Of a stretch of 38,786 bases of DNA, positions 1 through 8,335 are shown in pieces. Positions within the stretch are counted from its first letter, which is position 1; each line of letters begins with the position of its first letter. The notes beneath the pieces were generated by a model. That model made no database searches, was not told the origin of the DNA, and worked only from the letters and a program-made list of their open reading frames with translations. The translations under genes were made by a program, and so were the position numbers. The DNA comes from Aliiroseovarius sp. (GTDB lineage: Bacteria; Pseudomonadota; Alphaproteobacteria; Rhodobacterales; Rhodobacteraceae), in assembly GCA_030625565.1 (NCBI GenBank), contig DAOUQO010000003.1, forward strand, positions 1-38,786, read 5' to 3'.

Positions 1-1
1 G

Positions 2-934
2 AAATTTAACCTTCCCCCAGTGCGCGGCACGTTAAGTGTTGATCGCGATTTATCTGTCCTGACATGGCTGCGGGTTGGTGGGCCGGCGGATGTATTGTTT
101 CAGCCGGCAGACGAGGCTGACCTTGCCGCTTTTCTTTCCCGACTTGATGGCGCGATTAAAGTTTTTCCCATGGGCGTTGGCTCGAACCTGATTGTGCGCG
201 ATGGCGGTATTCGCGGTGTTGTGGTCCGGCTGGGGCGCGGGTTTAACGCGATTTCCATAACCGGCAACACGGTCACGGCGGGCGCGGCTGCGCTTGGGGC
301 GCATGTGGCGCGCAAGGCGGCGCAGGCGGGGCTGGATTTGACGTTTTTGCGCACTATTCCCGGTACAATTGGCGGCGCGGTCCGGATGAATGCCGGCTGT
401 TACGGGGCTTATGTTGCCGATGTTTTCACCTCGGCCCAAGTGGTCAGTCGCGATGGGCGTATATTGACGCTTTCGGCCGATGATCTGGACTTTGCCTATC
501 GCCACAGCACGCTGGATGATGGCTGGATTTTGACCTCGGCGACATTCACCGCGCCTGTGGGCGTGCCTGATGAGCTTGACGCCAAAATGACCGACCAGAT
601 TGCCAAACGTGATGCGACCCAGCCAACCAAAGACCGCACCGCTGGCAGCACTTTCAGAAATCCGGCTGGCTTTAGCTCGACCGGGCAGGCCGATGATGTG
701 CATGACCTGAAGGCGTGGAAGGTGATCGAAGATGCTGGAATGCGCGGCGCACAATTGGGCGGGGCGCAAATGAACCTGATGCATTCCAACTTTTTAACCA
801 ATACAGGCGGTGCCAGCGCCAGTGATTTGGAAGAACTTGGTGAAATGGTACGAAAAAAGGTTTACGAAACCAGCGGCTTGCGGCTAGTATGGGAAATTAT
901 GAGGGTCGGCGAACCGGCCCCGAATGAGAAATAA
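2..934 (+). CDS. murB: UDP-N-acetylenolpyruvoylglucosamine reductase MurB (5'-partial)
   Basis: MurB is the cytoplasmic FAD enzyme that uses NADPH to reduce UDP-GlcNAc-enolpyruvate to UDP-MurNAc, the second committed step of peptidoglycan synthesis. Numbering from the GTG at base 20, the FAD-binding region has [12 protein letters not shown] (52-63) and [16 protein letters not shown] (111-126). YRHS (160-163), the active-site AGSTFRNP with the proton-donor Ser210, and Glu292 in EIMRVG are all in place. The frame stays open from base 2 upstream of that GTG (reading KFNLPP then VRGTL), and family members usually have a few residues before RGTL. The true start is therefore probably left of the window and the GTG is an internal Val. 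It is followed by ddl after 8 bp, as in the conserved murC-murB-ddl-ftsQ order. Identity is secure; only the 5' end is uncertain. Confidence 0.95.
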   Translation, partial: KFNLPPVRGTLSVDRDLSVLTWLRVGGPADVLFQPADEADLAAFLSRLDGAIKVFPMGVGSNLIVRDGGIRGVVVRLGRGFNAISITGNTVTAGAAALGAHVARKAAQAGLDLTFLRTIPGTIGGAVRMNAGCYGAYVADVFTSAQVVSRDGRILTLSADDLDFAYRHSTLDDGWILTSATFTAPVGVPDELDAKMTDQIAKRDATQPTKDRTAGSTFRNPAGFSSTGQADDVHDLKAWKVIEDAGMRGAQLGGAQMNLMHSNFLTNTGGASASDLEELGEMVRKKVYETSGLRLVWEIMRVGEPAPNEK

Positions 935-942
935 CAAAGAAA

Positions 943-1908
943 ATGACAGAAGGGCCGGCAAAAGGCCCTCGGATCGAGGCAGAAGTGGCGGGCAAGTCGA
1001 GCAAGACAGCCCCAAAAGTCGTTGTTTTATTGGGTGGCCCTTCGTCTGAGCGCGAAGTTTCACTAAGTACAGGGCGCGAATGCGCTGCGGCTTTACGGGG
1101 CGAAGGGTACGATGTGGTTGAGGTCGATGCAGGCCCTAACCTTGCCGTGCGTTTGGCTGAAATTAACCCTGATGTTGTGTTTAATGCGCTCCACGGTCGC
1201 TGGGGCGAAGATGGCTGCGTGCAGGGTTTGTTGGAGTGGATGCGCATTCCCTACACCCATTCCGGGGTGCTTTCATCGGCTTTGGCGATGGATAAAGAAC
1301 GCGCCAAGGCGGCGTTTCGCAGTGTTGGCCTGCCGGTGGTCGACAGTATTTTGGCGCGCGCGGATGATGTGCGCAAAGGCCATGTCATGACCCCGCCATA
1401 TGTGGTTAAGCCTAATAATGAAGGGTCGTCTGTCGGTATATATATCGTGAACGAGGCTGCGAATGCCCCGCCTGCGCTGTCCGATGATATGCCCGAAACT
1501 GTTATGGTCGAGGCCTTCGCGCCGGGCCGCGAACTGACCACAACCGTGATTGGCGACAAGGCCCTTGGCGTCACTGATATCATCACCGATGGCTGGTATG
1601 ACTATGCGGCCAAGTACGAAACGGGTGGATCGCGCCATGTTGTGCCCGCCGATATTCCTACTGAAATCCAAATTCATTGTCTTGATTATGCCCTGCGTGC
1701 CCATGAAGTTCTGGGCTGTCGCGGGGTAAGCCGGACCGATTTTCGCTGGGATGAAACCCGTGGTCTGGACGGGCTGATCTTGCTGGAAACCAACACGCAG
1801 CCCGGCATGACGCCGACGTCTTTAGTGCCTGAACAGGCCGCGGCGCTGGGGTTGCCATTTGGTAAGCTTTGCGCCTGGATGGTGGAGGATGCCACATGCG
1901 ATCGTTAA
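943..1908 (+). CDS. ddl: D-alanine--D-alanine ligase
   Basis: This ATP-grasp ligase makes D-Ala-D-Ala, the terminal dipeptide of the peptidoglycan stem peptide, in the cytoplasm. The family motifs appear in order: GGPSSEREVSL (31-41), the HGRWGEDGCVQG loop (84-95), the ATP-grasp KPNNEGSSVG (156-165), RTDF (264-267) and the Mg/substrate site LETNTQPGMT (281-290). At 321 residues it is slightly longer than DdlB enzymes. The extra length is a non-conserved N-terminal stretch of about 24 residues, so a start at the in-frame GTG of codon 15 is possible. It lies 8 bp after murB, and its last 13 bases overlap the start of ftsQ, which implies translational coupling inside the division cluster. Confidence 0.96.
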   Translation: MTEGPAKGPRIEAEVAGKSSKTAPKVVVLLGGPSSEREVSLSTGRECAAALRGEGYDVVEVDAGPNLAVRLAEINPDVVFNALHGRWGEDGCVQGLLEWMRIPYTHSGVLSSALAMDKERAKAAFRSVGLPVVDSILARADDVRKGHVMTPPYVVKPNNEGSSVGIYIVNEAANAPPALSDDMPETVMVEAFAPGRELTTTVIGDKALGVTDIITDGWYDYAAKYETGGSRHVVPADIPTEIQIHCLDYALRAHEVLGCRGVSRTDFRWDETRGLDGLILLETNTQPGMTPTSLVPEQAAALGLPFGKLCAWMVEDATCDR

Positions 1909-2909
1909 TTTTTCGTGCAAAAACACAGCCAGAAAACCAGGATTCTATTCTGGACGAGGCCGAGCCAAGCATCGCAGTAAAAGCGGCCCGCGCAGCAATG
2001 GCCGCCCGCGCGCCAAGCGCGCCATCGGCCCCAAATTCTGCAGCAATTCCTAAGCGTGATCCGTCGCCATCACGGGCGGCGTACCGAATTAACCGATTGA
2101 TGCTAACTCCTTTTTTCAGAATGTTCTTGCGGGTTGGCGCGCCTTTGGTCGTAAGTTTTGCTGTTGGGTTCTGGTATTTTGGCGATGAAGAACGGCGGAT
2201 GGCCGTTATGTCTGGCATTGCAGATATTCGCCGCTCTATTGAAACGCGGCCCGAATTTATGGTGCAACTTGTTGCCATTAACGGCGCCAGCCCCGAGGTC
2301 GACAAGGTTCTGCGCCAGACATTTCCCTTAAGTCTTCCGGTTAGTTCGTTTGATCTGGATCTTAACCTGATGCAGGCTGAAATGGCGGAACTGGATGTGA
2401 TCGAAAGCGTTTCGCTGCGTATTCGTCCGGGCGGGGTGCTTGAGGTTAACCTGACTGAACGCCAGCCTGTTGTGGTCTGGCGATCGCGCGCGGGTGTCGT
2501 TTTGCTGGATCAGCGCGGCATATATATCCGCGCGGTTGACCGGCGTGATCTGCGTTCGGACTTGCCGCTTTTGGCAGGCGAAGGCGCGCAGGACCATGTG
2601 GCCGAAGCCTTGGCCTTAATCAAAATCGCGGCCCCCCTGGGCTTGCGCCTTCGCGGAATTGTGCGTGTCGGGCAGCGGCGCTGGGATATTGAACTGACCC
2701 GCAATCAACGCCTGATGCTGCCTGAACGTGATCCCGTTTCCGCCCTTCAGCAGGTGATCGCGCTTGATCAGGCGCAGGATCTTCTGGCCCGTAATCTGGT
2801 TGCAATAGATATGCGTAACCCCCTGAGACCGACGCTGCGAATGGCCGATGCCGCCATTGTTGAAATGCGCCGAATTAAAGCCATTGAATTAGGAGAGCCC
2901 CTGCGATGA
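1896..2909 (+). CDS. ftsQ: Cell division protein FtsQ
   Basis: FtsQ is the bitopic divisome protein that links the cytoplasmic Z-ring apparatus to FtsB/FtsL and septal peptidoglycan synthesis. The 337-residue product has a long low-complexity, Ala/Pro-rich cytoplasmic tail (1-70), one membrane segment (about 74-95) and a POTRA domain (about 121-188). A beta-rich domain then includes VVLLDQRGIYI (201-211). The ATG at 1896 was chosen because GGAGG (1884-1888) sits 7 bases upstream; a more upstream TTG at 1869 lacks such a site. The start lies inside the end of ddl, and the stop overlaps the ftsA start by 4 bp (ATGA), so the genes are probably co-translated. Confidence 0.95.
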   Translation: MRSLIFRAKTQPENQDSILDEAEPSIAVKAARAAMAARAPSAPSAPNSAAIPKRDPSPSRAAYRINRLMLTPFFRMFLRVGAPLVVSFAVGFWYFGDEERRMAVMSGIADIRRSIETRPEFMVQLVAINGASPEVDKVLRQTFPLSLPVSSFDLDLNLMQAEMAELDVIESVSLRIRPGGVLEVNLTERQPVVVWRSRAGVVLLDQRGIYIRAVDRRDLRSDLPLLAGEGAQDHVAEALALIKIAAPLGLRLRGIVRVGQRRWDIELTRNQRLMLPERDPVSALQQVIALDQAQDLLARNLVAIDMRNPLRPTLRMADAAIVEMRRIKAIELGEPLR

Positions 2910-4240
2910 CTAATCTTTATGAACAACAGCGCGCCATGCGTTCCGTGCGCCAAGCCGCCATGCAGCGCGGTGTTATTGCCATTTTGGACGTCGGTACATC
3001 AAAAATTTCCTGCCTTGTTTTGCGCTTTGAGGGCCCCGACAGGTTTCGCGAACATGATGGTATCGGCACAATGGCCGGGCAGGGTAATTTCCGCGTTATA
3101 GGGGCCGCAACCACACGTTCACGCGGCGTGCATTTTGGCGAAATTACTGCGATGCGCGAAACCGAACGCGCCATCCGCACTGCTGTTCAGGCTGCGCAAA
3201 AAATGGCAAATATCCGGGTTGATCATGTGATTGCCAGTTTTTCGGGTGGCCAGGCGCGATCTTATGGCTTGGCGGGGCAGGTTGATCTGTACGGCGAGGC
3301 CGTCAGGGAAGATGATATTGCCCGCGTTTTAAGTGCCTGTGATGTACCTGATTTTGGCGAGGGTCGCGAAGTTTTACATGCGCAGCCGGTGAATTTTGCT
3401 CTGGATCACCGCACCGGTCTGGGGGATCCCCGCGGCCAAATGGGCACTTCTTTAGCCGTCGATTTGCATCTGTTAACCGTTGATGCTGGGGTTATTCATA
3501 ACCTGTTATATTGTATTAAACGGTGTGATCTTGAACTGGCTGGTCTTGTCAATTCTGCCTATATGTCCGGTATTTCCAGTCTTGTGGAGGATGAGCAAGA
3601 GCTGGGTGCCGCCTGTGTCGATCTGGGCGGAGGCACGACCGGCGTTTCAATTTTCATGAAACGCCACATGATTTATGGCGATAGCATTTGCATGGGGGGC
3701 GATGACGTGACTTCGGATATTTCCAAGGGGTTGGGCGTGCCTTTGGCAACGGCGGAACGGATCAAAACCTTTTATGGCGGCGTTGTTGCCACGGGCATGG
3801 ATGACCGTGAAATGATTGAAATAGGCGGCGATACCGGCGATTGGGAACATGACCGCCGCACAGTTTCACGCGCTGAAATTATCGGCATTATGCGGCCGCG
3901 GGTTGAAGAAATTCTAGAGGAAGTTCGCGCCCGTCTTGACGCAGCTGGCTTTGACCATTTGCCAAGCCAGCAGATTGTGCTGACTGGTGGCGCCAGCCAA
4001 ATTCCGGGCCTTGATGGTCTTGCGCCAAAGATTTTGGGTCAACAGGTGCGTATTGGCCGCCCGCTCCGGGTTCAAGGTTTGCCGCAATCAGTGACGTCCC
4101 CGGCATTCGCGGCTTCGGTCGGGTTGTGCTTGTTTGCCGCTAATCCACAAGATGAGTGGTGGGATTTTGACATTCCGGCAGAAGGCTACCCCGCGCGGTC
4201 CCTTCGCCGTGCGGTGAAATGGTTTAAAGACAATTGGTAA
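2906..4240 (+). CDS. ftsA: Cell division protein FtsA
   Basis: FtsA is the actin-like ATPase that tethers FtsZ filaments to the inner membrane and recruits later division proteins. It has phosphate-1 loop ILDVGTSKIS (26-35), phosphate-2 loop VDLGGGTTGVSIF (238-250) and the adenosine motif LTGGASQIPGL (about 360-370). It ends in a basic amphipathic helix (RRAVKWFKDNW) that fits the membrane-targeting sequence. The 444 residues include an alphaproteobacterial N-terminal extension of about 20 residues. AGGAGA (2891-2896) precedes the ATG, which overlaps the ftsQ stop by 4 bp. A 230-bp gap with its own regulatory signals separates it from ftsZ. Confidence 0.97.
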   Translation: MTNLYEQQRAMRSVRQAAMQRGVIAILDVGTSKISCLVLRFEGPDRFREHDGIGTMAGQGNFRVIGAATTRSRGVHFGEITAMRETERAIRTAVQAAQKMANIRVDHVIASFSGGQARSYGLAGQVDLYGEAVREDDIARVLSACDVPDFGEGREVLHAQPVNFALDHRTGLGDPRGQMGTSLAVDLHLLTVDAGVIHNLLYCIKRCDLELAGLVNSAYMSGISSLVEDEQELGAACVDLGGGTTGVSIFMKRHMIYGDSICMGGDDVTSDISKGLGVPLATAERIKTFYGGVVATGMDDREMIEIGGDTGDWEHDRRTVSRAEIIGIMRPRVEEILEEVRARLDAAGFDHLPSQQIVLTGGASQIPGLDGLAPKILGQQVRIGRPLRVQGLPQSVTSPAFAASVGLCLFAANPQDEWWDFDIPAEGYPARSLRRAVKWFKDNW

Positions 4241-4344
4241 CCCCTAAATCTGCCTGTTTCGGCGATATAGCGCTGAAAAGTGTAACTAAATGACCATATT
4301 TAGATCATATTTGGCAGTTTTCGCGTGACGTATTGGGCAATTAC

Positions 4345-4359
4345 CGTTAAAAATTAACG
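4345..4359. promoter_or_regulatory. Perfect inverted repeat upstream of ftsZ
   Basis: CGTTAA-AAA-TTAACG is a perfect 6-bp inverted repeat with a 3-bp centre, about 110 bp before the ftsZ start. It contains TTAA half-sites like those bound by the cell-cycle regulator CtrA, but their spacing (3 bp between TTAA units) differs from the canonical TTAA-N7-TTAA. A regulator-binding site is an inference only; AT-rich DNA yields short palindromes by chance. Confidence 0.35.
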
Positions 4360-4429
4360 TGAGTAGGCAAATCCGGCATAAAAATCGCTGGAAAAAATGA
4401 AACAGCTAAATGCGTAATTGGCGGGGGTC

Positions 4430-4450
4430 ATACGCAAAATAGCGTATAAT
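4430..4450 (+). promoter_or_regulatory. Putative ftsZ -10 element overlapped by inverted repeat
   Basis: A perfect TATAAT (4445-4450) lies 20 bp before the ftsZ ATG and overlaps the right arm of the inverted repeat ATACGC-AAAATA-GCGTAT (4430-4447). No good -35 hexamer is seen at 16-18 bp; TTGGCG lies 21 bp upstream. The overlap of a -10 with a palindrome suggests a repressible or factor-dependent promoter, but the short untranslated leader this would give is a caution. Confidence 0.35.
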
Positions 4451-4470
4451 TAAAAGACAGGCGGACGATC

Positions 4471-6027
4471 ATGACATTGAACCTTAACATGCCCGGACAA
4501 GAAGACTTAAAGCCACGCATTACCGTATTTGGTGTCGGTGGCGCCGGCGGGAACGCAGTCGACAACATGATCGAAATGAACCTTGATGGCGTCGAATTTG
4601 TCGTTGCCAATACCGATGCGCAAGCTTTGCAGCAGTCAAAATCTACTGCTAAAGTTCAAATGGGCGTCAAGGTAACCGAAGGTCTTGGTGCTGGTGCGCG
4701 ACCAATAGTTGGCGCCCAATCTGCGGAAGAAAGCATCGAAGAAATTGTTGAACATCTGGCTGGTGCACATATGTGCTTTATTACCGCGGGTATGGGTGGT
4801 GGCACAGGCACAGGTGCTGCCCCGATTATTGCCCAAGCGGCGCGCGAACTTGGTGTCCTGACCGTTGGTGTCGTCACTAAACCTTTCCAGTTCGAGGGCG
4901 GCAAACGTATGCGCCAAGCTGAAGAGGGCATTGAGGCACTTCAGAAAATGGTCGATACACTGATCATTATTCCAAACCAAAATCTATTTCGCCTGGCGAA
5001 TGAAAAAACCACTTTTACCGAAGCCTTTTCCATGGCTGATGATGTTCTTTACCAAGGTGTGAAGGGCGTTACAGATCTGATGGTTCGCCCCGGCCTTATT
5101 AACCTTGATTTTGCCGATGTCCGCGCCGTAATGGACGAAATGGGCAAGGCTATGATGGGCACAGGCGAAGGCGAAGGCGAAGATCGCGCTATTCAGGCAG
5201 CCGAGAAGGCCATCGCCAATCCATTGCTGGATGAAATATCCTTGGGTGGTGCGCGTGGCGTGCTGATCAATATTACTGGTGGCTATGATCTGACATTGTT
5301 TGAACTTGATGAGGCCGCAAACCGCATTCGCGAAGAGGTCGATCCAGAAGCAAACATTATTGTCGGGAGCACACTTGATACCAACATGGAAGGCGCGATG
5401 CGCGTTAGCGTTGTTGCAACCGGGATCGATGCTGCTGAAACTGTGCAAGATATTCCTGTGCCGCGCCGCCGGATGGGGGAACCTTTGGCCGCTATTGAGG
5501 ATCCAGTTGCTGCAGAGCCGGGCTTGTTTGATGCTACCGGTGCCGCTGCTGATGAACAGCTAGAAGGCCTGTTCCCAAGTCAAGAGGCCGGTCACGACCT
5601 GCCACCGCCTGCTTACCAGCATCGTGCCGCGCCTGATCATGTTGAAATGGCCCATGTTGTTGATGAATATGTTGATGAGGGTGGCGAAGTTACCCAATTC
5701 GTGGCCCCGCAGCCGCGCATGCCGGGCACCCCTTCTGATGAAGCAATGGCCCGCTTGCAGGCCGCTGTTCAAAGTCAGCCTGGTGCAGGAAGCCCCGCTT
5801 CAGCCCCATTGCAAAATCCTGTGTCACATGCGCCCCAAGAAAGTGAAAAATCACGGTTTGGGATTAACTCGTTAATAAATCGTATGACCGGGCATGACGC
5901 AACAGAAGCCCGCGCAGAATCTCCCCGCATGCAGCCTTCCGTACAGGGGCATGCGGTGGATCCGGTTGCTGATCCGCACGAAGAAAAGCTGGAAATCCCC
6001 GCTTTTTTGCGACGTCAAGCTAACTGA
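4471..6027 (+). CDS. ftsZ: Cell division protein FtsZ
   Basis: FtsZ is the tubulin-like GTPase that forms the cytokinetic Z ring. The 518-residue protein has the nucleotide-binding [13 protein letters not shown] (21-33), the tubulin signature [10 protein letters not shown] (109-118) and the T7-loop region [15 protein letters not shown] (211-225), where catalysis at the polymer interface occurs. After about residue 325 comes a roughly 180-residue Pro/Ala/Glu-rich disordered linker. The C-terminal peptide [10 protein letters not shown] is the docking site for FtsA and other partners. The long linker is typical of alphaproteobacteria. A promoter-containing gap precedes the gene and a strong intrinsic terminator follows, so it can be expressed on its own. 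Confidence 0.98.
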   Translation: MTLNLNMPGQEDLKPRITVFGVGGAGGNAVDNMIEMNLDGVEFVVANTDAQALQQSKSTAKVQMGVKVTEGLGAGARPIVGAQSAEESIEEIVEHLAGAHMCFITAGMGGGTGTGAAPIIAQAARELGVLTVGVVTKPFQFEGGKRMRQAEEGIEALQKMVDTLIIIPNQNLFRLANEKTTFTEAFSMADDVLYQGVKGVTDLMVRPGLINLDFADVRAVMDEMGKAMMGTGEGEGEDRAIQAAEKAIANPLLDEISLGGARGVLINITGGYDLTLFELDEAANRIREEVDPEANIIVGSTLDTNMEGAMRVSVVATGIDAAETVQDIPVPRRRMGEPLAAIEDPVAAEPGLFDATGAAADEQLEGLFPSQEAGHDLPPPAYQHRAAPDHVEMAHVVDEYVDEGGEVTQFVAPQPRMPGTPSDEAMARLQAAVQSQPGAGSPASAPLQNPVSHAPQESEKSRFGINSLINRMTGHDATEARAESPRMQPSVQGHAVDPVADPHEEKLEIPAFLRRQAN

Positions 6028-6046
6028 ATCTAACAAAACACTTTGA

Positions 6047-6079
6047 AAAAGGCCGGCATATGCTGGCCTTTTTTTTATT
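6047..6079 (+). terminator. Intrinsic terminator after ftsZ
   Basis: AAGGCCGGC pairs with GCTGGCCTT around an ATAT loop (one G-U pair), followed by an uninterrupted run of eight T (the last T pair of the stem plus six more). It starts about 20 bp after the ftsZ stop. It should separate the division cluster from lpxC. Confidence 0.88.
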
Positions 6080-6215
6080 TGTAACAGTATGTTAGCCGCG
6101 TCCTTGAACCAAATTGGCAAAAAATGGCCTGCTATTATTTGCCATGTTTCAAACGGTTACAAAGTTTGAGTTGAGCTTGAGCCACCACACCTTTACCCCT
6201 TGGTCACAATCAAAA

Positions 6216-6230
6216 CTAACACTTCGTTAA
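6216..6230 (+). promoter_or_regulatory. Weak CtrA-like site upstream of lpxC
   Basis: CTAA-N7-TTAA, one mismatch from the CtrA consensus TTAA-N7-TTAA, lies 25 bp before the lpxC start. In an AT-rich leader such a match is expected fairly often, so this is a low-confidence suggestion. No convincing sigma70 promoter was found in the 228-bp leader. Confidence 0.2.
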
Positions 6231-6255
6231 TAACAGACTGCTCTGGTTACCATTT

Positions 6256-7176
6256 ATGCAAAACACCGTATCAAAACCCGTCTTGTTTTCAGGCATTGGC
6301 CTGCATACTGGGCAGCCGGTGCGGATGAATGTTTTGCCAGCTTCTGCCGAATATGGAATTTGGTTTAAGCGGACTGATCTGCAAGCCGGGGATGCTTTGA
6401 TCGCAGCGCGGTGGGATAATGTTGAACCGTCACGCCTTTGTACCCTGATCAAGAATGAATCCGGTGCATCGGTTTCAACTATCGAACATATCATGGCCGC
6501 GCTTGCCGGGTGTGGCATTCATAATGCCCTTATCGAAATAGATGGCCCCGAAGTGCCAATTCTTGATGGCTCATCAGTTCGTTTTGTAAGCGGAATTCTG
6601 AATGCCGGCATTCGGCCGCTACATACCCCTGTTCGGGTGTTTGAGCTTTGCAAAACAGTTGAAGTTCATGAAGGCGAAGCTTGGGCGCGCCTTGAACCGG
6701 GCACCGGATTTGAAATCAGCTTTCATATCAATTTTGAGGCGGCGGCCATTGGCCGTCAGGATCGTATTTTGAATATGGCGAATGGGGCGTTTGTGCGTGA
6801 ACTTTCAACGTCACGTACTTTCTGCCGGCTTGAAGATGTTAACGCAATGCAGGCCGGTGGGCTGGCCCTTGGCGGGACCTATGAAAATGCGGTTGTTGTT
6901 GATGGCGCCAAAATTTTGTCACCAGGGGGATTGCGCCATTCAGATGAGCCAGTGCGCCACAAAATGCTGGATGCCTTGGGCGACTTGGCCTTGGCTGGCG
7001 CGCCGCTTATTGGTCACTTTACCGGCTATCGTGCTGGCCATGCCCTGACCAACCGCCTGTTGCGCGCCGTTTTTGCAGATTCTGCTGCAACACAAATGGT
7101 CACCTGCAATAGTGAAATGGCAAACCATTTACCTGGTGTTGGTGTAAGTCACCGTGATTTGCCGTTAATTGCCTAA
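6256..7176 (+). CDS. lpxC: UDP-3-O-acyl-N-acetylglucosamine deacetylase LpxC
   Basis: LpxC is the zinc-dependent, committed step of lipid A synthesis; it removes the N-acetyl group from UDP-3-O-acyl-GlcNAc in the cytoplasm. The Zn ligands are recognisable as His78 (in STIEHIMAAL), His235 and Asp239 (in RHKMLDALGDL). The general base Glu77 and the catalytic His262 (in YRAGHALTN) are also present, each a few residues offset from the E. coli positions. The 306 residues match the family length. In alphaproteobacteria lpxC commonly follows ftsZ, as here, but a terminator and a 228-bp leader indicate separate transcription. Confidence 0.97.
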   Translation: MQNTVSKPVLFSGIGLHTGQPVRMNVLPASAEYGIWFKRTDLQAGDALIAARWDNVEPSRLCTLIKNESGASVSTIEHIMAALAGCGIHNALIEIDGPEVPILDGSSVRFVSGILNAGIRPLHTPVRVFELCKTVEVHEGEAWARLEPGTGFEISFHINFEAAAIGRQDRILNMANGAFVRELSTSRTFCRLEDVNAMQAGGLALGGTYENAVVVDGAKILSPGGLRHSDEPVRHKMLDALGDLALAGAPLIGHFTGYRAGHALTNRLLRAVFADSAATQMVTCNSEMANHLPGVGVSHRDLPLIA

Positions 7177-7404
7177 AGCCATTACCTGTTTGCGATTTTC
7201 TACAATTTTTTTCGGCAAGATTTACGCAGCTCTGCGAAAACTCGTGAAAAACCCAAGCAAAGCCATTTTGCCCAGATATTTTATGTGATACGAAGGTAGG
7301 GAACAAGCGGCCTCTGGGGGCTGGGCAGATTCTATTGTGGCCTGCATTCGGCTTGAAATACGAGTTGAATGTTGGTGATTTAATAAAACGGGGTAGGCGC
7401 AAGA

Positions 7405-8298
7405 ATGCAGCGCAGCAGGTTCAAAACACGAATTTTTCTTGGTGCAGCCATGGTTGCGCTTATGTCTGGCTGCTCGACTTTTGATAGTTTGGGTGGTGTT
7501 TCTGGCGGGTTGGCAGGTTTTTTTGGCGCAGGCGGTCGCGCCGATGAAAGACCTATTGAAGCATACACTGCCGAGGATATTTTCAAGCGCGGCGAATATG
7601 AACTAAGTCAGGGCAACCCCAAAGAAGCCGCTGGCTTTTTTGGCGAAGTTGAGCGGCTTTACCCCTATAGCGAATGGGCTAAACGTGGCCTGATCATGCA
7701 GGCATTTTCCTATCATAAAGAAGGTGAATATGTCGATGCGCGCGGGGCGGCACAACGGTTTCTTGATTTCTACCCAGCCGATGAAGATGCGGCATATGCG
7801 CAGTATCTTTTGGCGCTCAGCTACTATGATCAAATTGATGAAATTGGCCGTGATCAGGGGTTAACTTTTCAAGCATTACAAGCACTTCGCGTTGTGATTG
7901 AACGTTATCCAAATACTGAATATGCGCGCTCTGCTATCCTTAAATTCGATCTGGCATTCGATCATCTTGCTGCCAAGGAAATGGAAATTGGCCGTTATTA
8001 TCTGAAACGGGATCACTTTGCCTCAGCGGCAAACCGGTTTCGGGTTGTTGTGGAAAATTTCCAAACCACAAGCCATGTTGCGGAAGCCTTGCACCGTTTA
8101 GTTGAAAGCTATTTGTCGTTAGGCCTAACCGAAGAAGCCCAGACTGCGGGTGCCATCTTGGGGCATAATTTCCAGTCCAGTGAATGGTATGAAGAAAGCC
8201 ATAAATTGTTAACCGGCCGCGGGCTTGCGCTTGAGGTTAAAGGTGACAATTGGTTGTCAAATGTCTACCGCCAGCTGGTCAAGGGGGATTGGCTGTAA
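7405..8298 (+). CDS. bamD: Outer membrane assembly lipoprotein BamD
   Basis: BamD is the essential lipoprotein of the BAM complex that folds beta-barrel proteins into the outer membrane. The N-terminus is a lipoprotein signal peptide, with basic RSRFKTR, a hydrophobic stretch, and lipobox LMSGC giving lipidated Cys23. After a short Gly-rich linker come tetratricopeptide-type helical repeats from about residue 55 (the FKRGEYELSQGNPKEAAGFF segment is TPR-1). At 297 residues it is somewhat longer than E. coli BamD. It lies between lpxC and recN, a conserved alphaproteobacterial order, and supplies the machinery needed by LptD, encoded later in the window. Confidence 0.95.
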   Translation: MQRSRFKTRIFLGAAMVALMSGCSTFDSLGGVSGGLAGFFGAGGRADERPIEAYTAEDIFKRGEYELSQGNPKEAAGFFGEVERLYPYSEWAKRGLIMQAFSYHKEGEYVDARGAAQRFLDFYPADEDAAYAQYLLALSYYDQIDEIGRDQGLTFQALQALRVVIERYPNTEYARSAILKFDLAFDHLAAKEMEIGRYYLKRDHFASAANRFRVVVENFQTTSHVAEALHRLVESYLSLGLTEEAQTAGAILGHNFQSSEWYEESHKLLTGRGLALEVKGDNWLSNVYRQLVKGDWL

Positions 8299-8335
8299 CC
8301 CTGCGTGCGATCACGCAATACCCCGGATAATACCG

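Noticed and set aside
50-784. 244-residue open frame on the minus strand inside murB
   Set aside because: It lies fully antisense to murB, whose motifs are intact; the composition is that of a shadow frame (Arg/His-rich, no domain).
1658-2305. 215-residue minus-strand frame across ddl and ftsQ
   Set aside because: Antisense shadow spanning two well-supported genes; no start signal or recognisable domain.
7177-7404. Small RNA or riboswitch in the 228-bp lpxC-bamD gap
   Set aside because: No stable stem plus T-run, no known riboswitch core and no ORF with a ribosome-binding site were seen; probably only the bamD leader.
8225-8335. 37-residue N-terminal extension of RecN
   Set aside because: It overlaps bamD, lacks a ribosome-binding site and would displace the conserved RecN start LRSLEIRDM.
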